From: Actinospineispora eucalypti
Lineage (GTDB): Bacteria; Actinomycetota; Actinomycetes; Mycobacteriales; Pseudonocardiaceae
NCBI GenBank assembly: GCA_014208095.1
Contig: JACHMT010000001.1
Span: forward strand, 1,674,001 to 1,738,000
Direction: 5' to 3'
DNA: 64,000 bases
How positions within the stretch are numbered: the first letter of the stretch is position 1; the number at the start of each line of letters is the position of its first letter. Positions 60,084-64,000 of this stretch are shown here, in pieces. The notes below the pieces were generated by a model, which did not search any database, was not told the DNA's origin, and was given only the letters and a program-made list of their open reading frames with translations. The translations under genes and the position numbers were made by a program.

Positions 60084-60242
60084 GGCCGTGTTTCAGGAGT
60101 CCCGGTCGATGGGCTTCGTGATCCAGGTGGTTTCCGGCAAGGCGGAGGCATGGCCTCGTACCGGGGTACGTGGCCGGCCGACAACGCGGCCGGGGACCGC
60201 CTGGGCGCGAAGACCGCGATCGAGGACTTCTGAAACACGGCC
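60084..60242. mobile_element. 159-bp MITE-like element flanked by TA
   Basis: Terminal inverted repeats GGCCGTGTTTCAGGAGTCC and GGACTTCTGAAACACGGCC (18 of 19 match) bound a short non-coding body, with TA on both sides (60082-60083 and 60243-60244). This is the pattern of a non-autonomous element with a TA target duplication (IS630/mariner- or some IS5-type). The right end supplies the C of the TAG stop codon of the neighbouring spermidine-synthase fusion. Confidence 0.75.
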
Positions 60243-61435
60243 TACCTGGGTCGGCGGGTGGCGTGGGGGAGGACGGCGCCTCGGCGCAGGGCGTCGGCGT
60301 CCAGGGTCACCGGGCGGTACGGCAGCTCGGGCAGGCGGGCGGTCACCGTGCGCACCGGGTCCTCGACGGCGCGGTGGGTGCCGGCCAGGAAGGACCATTC
60401 GTGCTCGTCGGAGCCGTAGTGCAGGACCGTTGCGAAGACCTCGCCGAACCGCTCGACCGAGCGCAGCAGCGTCTCGCTCCGCCACAGGGTGGCGCAGCCG
60501 GCCTGGCCGGCCAGCACGCCGCCGTCGGTGAGCACCGAGGAGGCCCGGCGCAGGAAGTCCACCCCGTAGAGCCGGTTGTGCTGCGCGGCCGGGTCTTCCG
60601 GGCGCTCGTCGGGCAGGTCGACCACGACCACGTCGTAGCGCCGGTCGGTCTCGGCCAGGTAGGCCCAGCCGTCGGCGTAGTGCACGTGCACCGGGCCGTC
60701 GCCGCGCTCGGCGGCGGCCAGCGCCTCCGGGGTGTACCCGTAGGGCAGCCGGCGGGCGCAGGCCCGCACGCACTCGGCGTCGATGTCCACGTGGTCCACC
60801 CGGCGCGCGCCGGCGGCCACGGCCAGCTGGCTGACCACGCCCTCGCTGGACCCGATCACCAGCACCTGGTCCACCTGGGGCGCGAGCAGCAGGGCGGGGA
60901 CCAGCAGTGCCTCGTGGTACACGAGCTGGCTGGCTTCGGCGCTCTGCCGTTCGTCGTCGCAGAACAGGGTGACGCCGTGCGCGGTTCGCCCGATCAGCAC
61001 GTCCTGGAACCCGGTGTGCCCGGACCAGAGCACCTCGGACACCTGCCACACCCGGTGCAACCCGGCGCCCATCGGCTCCTCGACCTGGCCGGTCTCCCCG
61101 CGCGGCACGGACTGCCGGTGTACCCGCCGCGCGCCGAGCGCCTCGGCCAGCAGGGTCACGGCACGGTCCGGGTCGGCGGCGTCGCCGCAGGTGAACACGT
61201 CCACGAAGGCGGCACCGGCGTCCGGCCAGGTGTGCACCGAGGCGTGTGACTCGGCGAGCATGGCCAGCAGGGTCAACCCGCGCGGGCTGAACTGGTGCGC
61301 CACCAGCTGGAGCACCGTCGCCCCGGCTCCGGTCAGCGCGTCGCGCAGGGCCGCGCGCAGCGCCGGCTGGTCGTTCAGCGTCTCGGCCGGCACCCCGTGC
61401 AGCTCGGCCAGCACGTGCCGCCCGGCGAACTTCAT
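60242..61435 (-). CDS. speE: AdoMet decarboxylase-spermidine synthase fusion (SpeH-SpeE)
   Basis: 397 aa. Residues about 1-125 are a prokaryotic S-adenosylmethionine decarboxylase with the self-cleavage/pyruvoyl site in AESHASVHTWPDAG and FTCGDAADP. Residues about 135-397 are an aminopropyltransferase (QVDQVLVIGSSEGVVSQLAV; VDHVDIDAECVRACARRLPY; YDVVVVDLPDERP; HNRLYGVDFLRRASSVL). Together they make decarboxylated AdoMet and transfer its aminopropyl group to a diamine. The stop codon lies on the junction with the MITE, so the original C-terminus may have been altered. Overlaps the decarboxylase stop by 4 bp. Confidence 0.88.
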   Translation of the reverse strand: MKFAGRHVLAELHGVPAETLNDQPALRAALRDALTGAGATVLQLVAHQFSPRGLTLLAMLAESHASVHTWPDAGAAFVDVFTCGDAADPDRAVTLLAEALGARRVHRQSVPRGETGQVEEPMGAGLHRVWQVSEVLWSGHTGFQDVLIGRTAHGVTLFCDDERQSAEASQLVYHEALLVPALLLAPQVDQVLVIGSSEGVVSQLAVAAGARRVDHVDIDAECVRACARRLPYGYTPEALAAAERGDGPVHVHYADGWAYLAETDRRYDVVVVDLPDERPEDPAAQHNRLYGVDFLRRASSVLTDGGVLAGQAGCATLWRSETLLRSVERFGEVFATVLHYGSDEHEWSFLAGTHRAVEDPVRTVTARLPELPYRPVTLDADALRRGAVLPHATRRPR

Positions 61436-62613
61436 CGCGCCGCCACCGGCTCGGTGCACCGCACGGGCAGCGGCGGCAGGCCGTTGAAACCCACCGACGC
61501 GTAGCTGGCCGTGTACGCGCCGGCGGCGAGCAGCCGCACCGGGTCGCCGGCGCGCAACGCCAGGGGCAGCGGCACCTCCCGGTAGAGCATGTCGTCGCCG
61601 TCGCAGGTCGGGCCGGCCAGCACGGCGGGCCCGACCGGGCCGCCGTCGTGCGGGGTGGCCAGCCGGTAGCCGATCGCCTCGCCCTCCGTCTCGGCCAGGC
61701 CGCCGTAGCGGCCGATGTCCAGGTACACCCAGCGCCGGCCGTCGTGCCGCCGCGACACCCGGACCACCTCCGCGTGCAGCGTGCCGGCCTCGGCGACCAG
61801 CAGCCGGCCGGGTTCGACGGCCAGCTCGGGCGCCCGGCCCGGGAAATGGCGCCGCACCGCGTCGCGGATGACTTCCGCGTACTCGGCGATGCCCGGCACC
61901 GGTTCGCGGTAGGGCACCGGGAACCCGCCGCCGACGTCCAGCAGCCGGATCGGCATTCCCGCCCGGCCCGCGACCCGCGCGGCGCCGGCAATGGCGTCCG
62001 CCCAGGCAGCGGGCCGGGTCTGCTGGGAACCCACGTGGAAGCCCACCCCGGCCGGGTCCAGCCCGTGCCGCGCCGCGTCCTGTAGCAGGCGTACCGCCTC
62101 CTCCTCGGCACAGCCGAACTTGCCGCCGAACGGGGTGGCCGACCCGGCCTCGTCCACCGCGATCCGCACCAGCACGGCGGCCCCCGGCGCGTTCGCGGCC
62201 AGCACCCGCAGGTCCTCCGCGCTGTCGGTGACGAACAGCCGGACCCCAGCGGCGGCAGCGGCGGCCACCTCGGCCGGCTTGCGCACCGGGTTGGCGTAGC
62301 ACCGCTCCCCGGCGAAGCCGGCATGGGTCGGGCGCCCAGTTTGGCGCCCGGCAGGGACACCGGCGAGGCCGGTCTCGGGAGGGCGCCCGGTTTGGCACCC
62401 GACGGGGATGCCGGCGAGGCCGTCCAGCAGCGCGATCTCCCCCGGGGACGCCACGTCGAAGCCACTGCCGGCCTCGGCGAGCGCGCGCAGCACGGCCGGC
62501 TCCGGGTTGGCCTTCACCGCGTAGAACACCCGCGCCTCGGGCAGCGCTTCCCGCAGCTCGGCGTACCGGGCGCGCACCACCCCGAGATCCATCTCCAGAT
62601 ACGGACCGCTCAC
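61432..62613 (-). CDS. PLP fold III ornithine/lysine/diaminopimelate-type decarboxylase
   Basis: 393 aa, alanine-racemase-like barrel. PLP lysine in VFYAVKANPEPAVL (near 33), FDVASPGEI, HVGSQQTRPAAW, DVGGGFPVPY, the AVEPGRLLV block, and CDGDDML near 340 with the catalytic cysteine. Makes the diamine for the downstream SpeH-SpeE fusion. Residues about 65-98 are a foreign in-frame insert of two 17-aa repeats (LAGIPVGCQTGRPPETG / LAGVPAGRQTGRPTHAG) between family blocks, which normally lie close together. GTG 62613 start. Confidence 0.87.
   Translation of the reverse strand: MSGPYLEMDLGVVRARYAELREALPEARVFYAVKANPEPAVLRALAEAGSGFDVASPGEIALLDGLAGIPVGCQTGRPPETGLAGVPAGRQTGRPTHAGFAGERCYANPVRKPAEVAAAAAAGVRLFVTDSAEDLRVLAANAPGAAVLVRIAVDEAGSATPFGGKFGCAEEEAVRLLQDAARHGLDPAGVGFHVGSQQTRPAAWADAIAGAARVAGRAGMPIRLLDVGGGFPVPYREPVPGIAEYAEVIRDAVRRHFPGRAPELAVEPGRLLVAEAGTLHAEVVRVSRRHDGRRWVYLDIGRYGGLAETEGEAIGYRLATPHDGGPVGPAVLAGPTCDGDDMLYREVPLPLALRAGDPVRLLAAGAYTASYASVGFNGLPPLPVRCTEPVAAR
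62329..62401 (-). repeat. Two in-frame copies of the palindromic coding repeat (51-bp period)
   Basis: Hairpins CGGGCGCC/GGCGCCCG (62329-62350) and its degenerate partner GGGCGCCC/GGCACCCG (62381-62401) are about 51 bp apart inside the decarboxylase frame. The unit, including the following TGCCGGCTTCGCCGGGG, matches the repeat in the esterase gene at 6531-6635. Confidence 0.85.
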
Positions 62614-63015
62614 ACCCCGAGGTTAGGGCGCGATGGGGTGGCGGTCGTGCGCGGTGCCGGTTCCAAGACGGCTTGGACGGCGCGGCTGGGGGCTTTCGCG
62701 GCTTCGGCGCGGCCTCTTGCGTCGGGCGGGCTGCCGCGCCGGCTGGTCACCTTCCGTGACGATGCTGGGGCCTGCCTTCCGTGCCCTTCGTGATCAACTA
62801 AACATGGGAGACCTTACTGGCCAGTAGAACGTCTCTGGTGTTTAGTTGATCACATACCACGCGCGCCGAACGCCGGAACGCTCCGCGCCGGGACGGTTGC
62901 TGACTACAGAAGGTAACCAGACGCGGCGGCACCGCGGTCGACGCAAGAGGCCGCGCCGAAGCCGCAGAGGCCCCCCAGCCGCGCCGTCAAAGCCGTCTTG
63001 GAACCGGCACCGCAC
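62614..63015. other. 402-bp gene-free stretch holding inverted-arm element E3
   Basis: Nearly all of it is element E3 (62651-63013). The decarboxylase promoter must lie in the remaining 40 bp or inside the left arm. No credible gene on either strand. Confidence 0.75.
62651..63013. repeat. Inverted-arm repeat element E3
   Basis: Left arm 62651-62723 and right arm 62940-63013 pair almost fully (GCGGTGCCGGTTCCAAGACG, then GCTT and GACGGCGCGGCTGGGG; inner GGCCTCTTGCGTC). A second inner pair CTGGTCACCTTC / GAAGGTAACCAG follows. The core has a perfect hairpin at 62790-62853 (GTGATCAACTAAACA / TGTTTAGTTGATCAC). The right arm touches the stop of the SDR gene. Confidence 0.88.
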
Positions 63016-63858
63016 TCAGCCGGCGGCCAGCGCGGTGTCCCGGGAGACCGGCTCCCAGGTGCGCAGCTCGGTGCGCACGGCGTCCAGGTGGGCGAGGATG
63101 CCGTCCACCGCGTCCGCGCCCAGCGGCAGGCGCAGCGGGGTGGTGTCCGCGTCCGGGGCGGTGCGGATCGCGGCGGCGGCGCGGGCCGGGTCGCCGGGCT
63201 CCACGCCGCGGATACCGGTGATCATCTCCCGGGTGGAGCCGACGGTCGGCGTGTAGTCGTCGATGCGGGCGCTCCGCACCAGGTTGGCGCCGGAAAGCTC
63301 GGTGCGGAACGAGCCGGGCTCGACCACCAGCACCGCGATGCCCAGCGGCCCGACCTCGGCGGCCAGGGCCTCCGAGTAGCCCTCCAGCGCGAACTTGGTG
63401 GCGCAGTAGGCGGAGAACCCGGGCAGCGCCACCCGACCACCGAACGAGGACATCTGCACGATCGCCCCGCTGCCCCGGGCGCGCATGCCCGGCAGCACCG
63501 CCCTGGCGAGTGCGGCCGGACCGAAGAAGTGCAGCTCGAACAGGTCGCGCAGCTCGCCGTCGGTGGTCTCCTCGGCGGCGCCCACCTGGCCCCGGCCGGC
63601 GTTGTTGACCAGCACGTCGATCCGCCCGTAGCGGGCCTGCACGTCGGCCACCAGCGCGGCGCCGGCGGCGGTGTCGGTCACGTCCAGCCGGGCCGCCTCG
63701 ATCTGGTCCGGGTGACTGGTGACCAGGTCGTCCAGCGTCTCCGGGCGCCGTGCGGTGGCCACCACCACGTCCCCGGCGGCCAGCGCCGCCTCGGTGATCG
63801 CCCGGCCGAAGCCGCTGGACGCCCCGGTCACCAGCCAGACCCGTGATGTGGAAGTCAT
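63016..63858 (-). CDS. Short-chain dehydrogenase/reductase
   Basis: 280 aa classical SDR: VWLVTGASSGFGRAITEAAL, DVLVNNAGRGQVGAAEE, the catalytic serine in VQMSSFGGRVALPG, and Y-C-A-T-K (YCATKFALEGYS). Substrate unknown; resembles the large group of oxidoreductases under divergent LysR/TetR control. ATG 63858. Divergent from a LysR gene 61 bp away. Confidence 0.9.
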   Translation of the reverse strand: MTSTSRVWLVTGASSGFGRAITEAALAAGDVVVATARRPETLDDLVTSHPDQIEAARLDVTDTAAGAALVADVQARYGRIDVLVNNAGRGQVGAAEETTDGELRDLFELHFFGPAALARAVLPGMRARGSGAIVQMSSFGGRVALPGFSAYCATKFALEGYSEALAAEVGPLGIAVLVVEPGSFRTELSGANLVRSARIDDYTPTVGSTREMITGIRGVEPGDPARAAAAIRTAPDADTTPLRLPLGADAVDGILAHLDAVRTELRTWEPVSRDTALAAG

Positions 63859-63884
63859 GGCGCAACCTTGGCTCGCGCGACCCC

Positions 63885-63894
63885 TGGACGTCCA
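63885..63894. promoter_or_regulatory. Candidate LysR operator between SDR and LysR genes
   Basis: TGGACGTCCA is a perfect 10-bp palindrome in the 61-bp divergent gap. Suggestive only. Confidence 0.3.
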
Positions 63895-63919
63895 AGACCT
63901 GGCGTGATAACCAGATGGC

Positions 63920-64000
63920 ATGGACGCGCACCTGCGCTACTTCGTGGCCATCGCCGAGCACCTGCACTTCACCCGCGCCGCCGAGGCGCTGTACGTGAGC
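63920..64000 (+). CDS. LysR family regulator, N-terminal part (cut by window edge)
   Basis: 27 codons visible: MDAHLRYFVAIAEHLHFTRA, then AEALYVS, the typical first helices of the LysR winged HTH. ATG 63920 starts the family alignment. Divergent from the SDR, which it probably regulates. The frame is open at the right edge. Confidence 0.85.
   Translation, partial: MDAHLRYFVAIAEHLHFTRAAEALYVS

Noticed and set aside
62614..62850. Small plus-strand genes in the decarboxylase/SDR gap
   Set aside because: The frames consist of element E3 arm sequence and have no family features or ribosome-binding sites.

Overview
This is about 64 kb of very GC-rich DNA with dense, mostly ATGA/GTGA-overlapping operons, GTG/TTG starts, an actinobacterial dnaG neighbourhood, an SpeH-SpeE fusion and several palindrome families. 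Together these suggest a soil actinomycete, probably of the Pseudonocardiales (Amycolatopsis-like). That placement is inference; no 16S rRNA or ribosomal protein gene is present. No complete transposase, integrase, CRISPR array or rRNA gene was seen. The only RNA gene called with confidence is tRNA-Asn at 59762-59834.

Layout. 1-7369: an AraC/VirS-like regulator divergent from an operon of a Baeyer-Villiger-type monooxygenase, two SDRs, an acyl-CoA synthetase and an HSL-type esterase, similar in plan to the mycobacterial virS-mymA locus. 7290-14485: an NCS1 permease, M20 amidohydrolase, DUF1028 protein, RidA protein, HpaB-type flavin monooxygenase, LysR regulator and flavin reductase, resembling a Rut-type heterocycle pathway with a different oxygenase. 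14530-20789: PucR regulator divergent from an NCS1 permease, cytosine-deaminase-type amidohydrolase, polysaccharide-deacetylase-fold hydrolase and ureohydrolase (nucleobase/guanidine nitrogen scavenging). 20797-24773: alkylation repair (Ogt, Ada/AlkA), a TetR regulator and a DUF222-HNH nuclease gene.

25024-48299 is the core of the window: a methylated-amine/C1 system. On the minus strand lie a gamma-glutamylmethylamide-synthetase-like GS, three N-methylglutamate-synthase-like subunits, an orphan 172-aa protein and an APC permease. Divergent from them is an XRE-cupin regulator, followed by sarcosine-oxidase/N-methylglutamate-dehydrogenase-like subunits (SoxB, SoxD and a fused SoxA-SoxG), formate-THF ligase, an inserted VapBC module and a cyclodeaminase-type FchA. 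A further operon carries a DMT transporter, two tiny genes, an atypical acyl-CoA-dehydrogenase-like flavoprotein, trimethylamine N-oxide demethylase (DUF1989-GcvT) and trimethylamine monooxygenase. Read together: TMA to TMAO to DMA plus a folate-bound C1 unit; methylamine to gamma-glutamylmethylamide to N-methylglutamate to glutamate plus a C1 unit; C1 units to formyl-THF/formate. The DMA-to-methylamine step has no recognised enzyme here.

48410-52634: an NmrA-like reductase and an IclR regulator divergent from an FAD amine/amino-acid oxidoreductase and a class I amidotransferase. 52631-59628: housekeeping and miscellaneous genes (NAT, a DinB-like protein, an ECF sigma factor, VOC, dnaG, Tam-like methyltransferase, MOSC). 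59762-64000: tRNA-Asn, TatA, a small TA-flanked MITE, the SpeH-SpeE fusion with a PLP decarboxylase, an SDR and the start of a LysR gene.

The most unusual content is repetitive. (i) Palindromes built as GTGAGTG...CTATAG...CACTCAC, often inside operons, including a nested two-hairpin composite. (ii) Three elements of about 340-365 bp with homologous inverted arms of about 65-75 bp around a central hairpin. (iii) A palindromic 51-bp-period repeat inserted in frame into two unrelated enzymes. (iv) A 22-bp repeat family arranged as two direct arrays and one inverted array around a strongly foldable, possibly RNA-coding segment.
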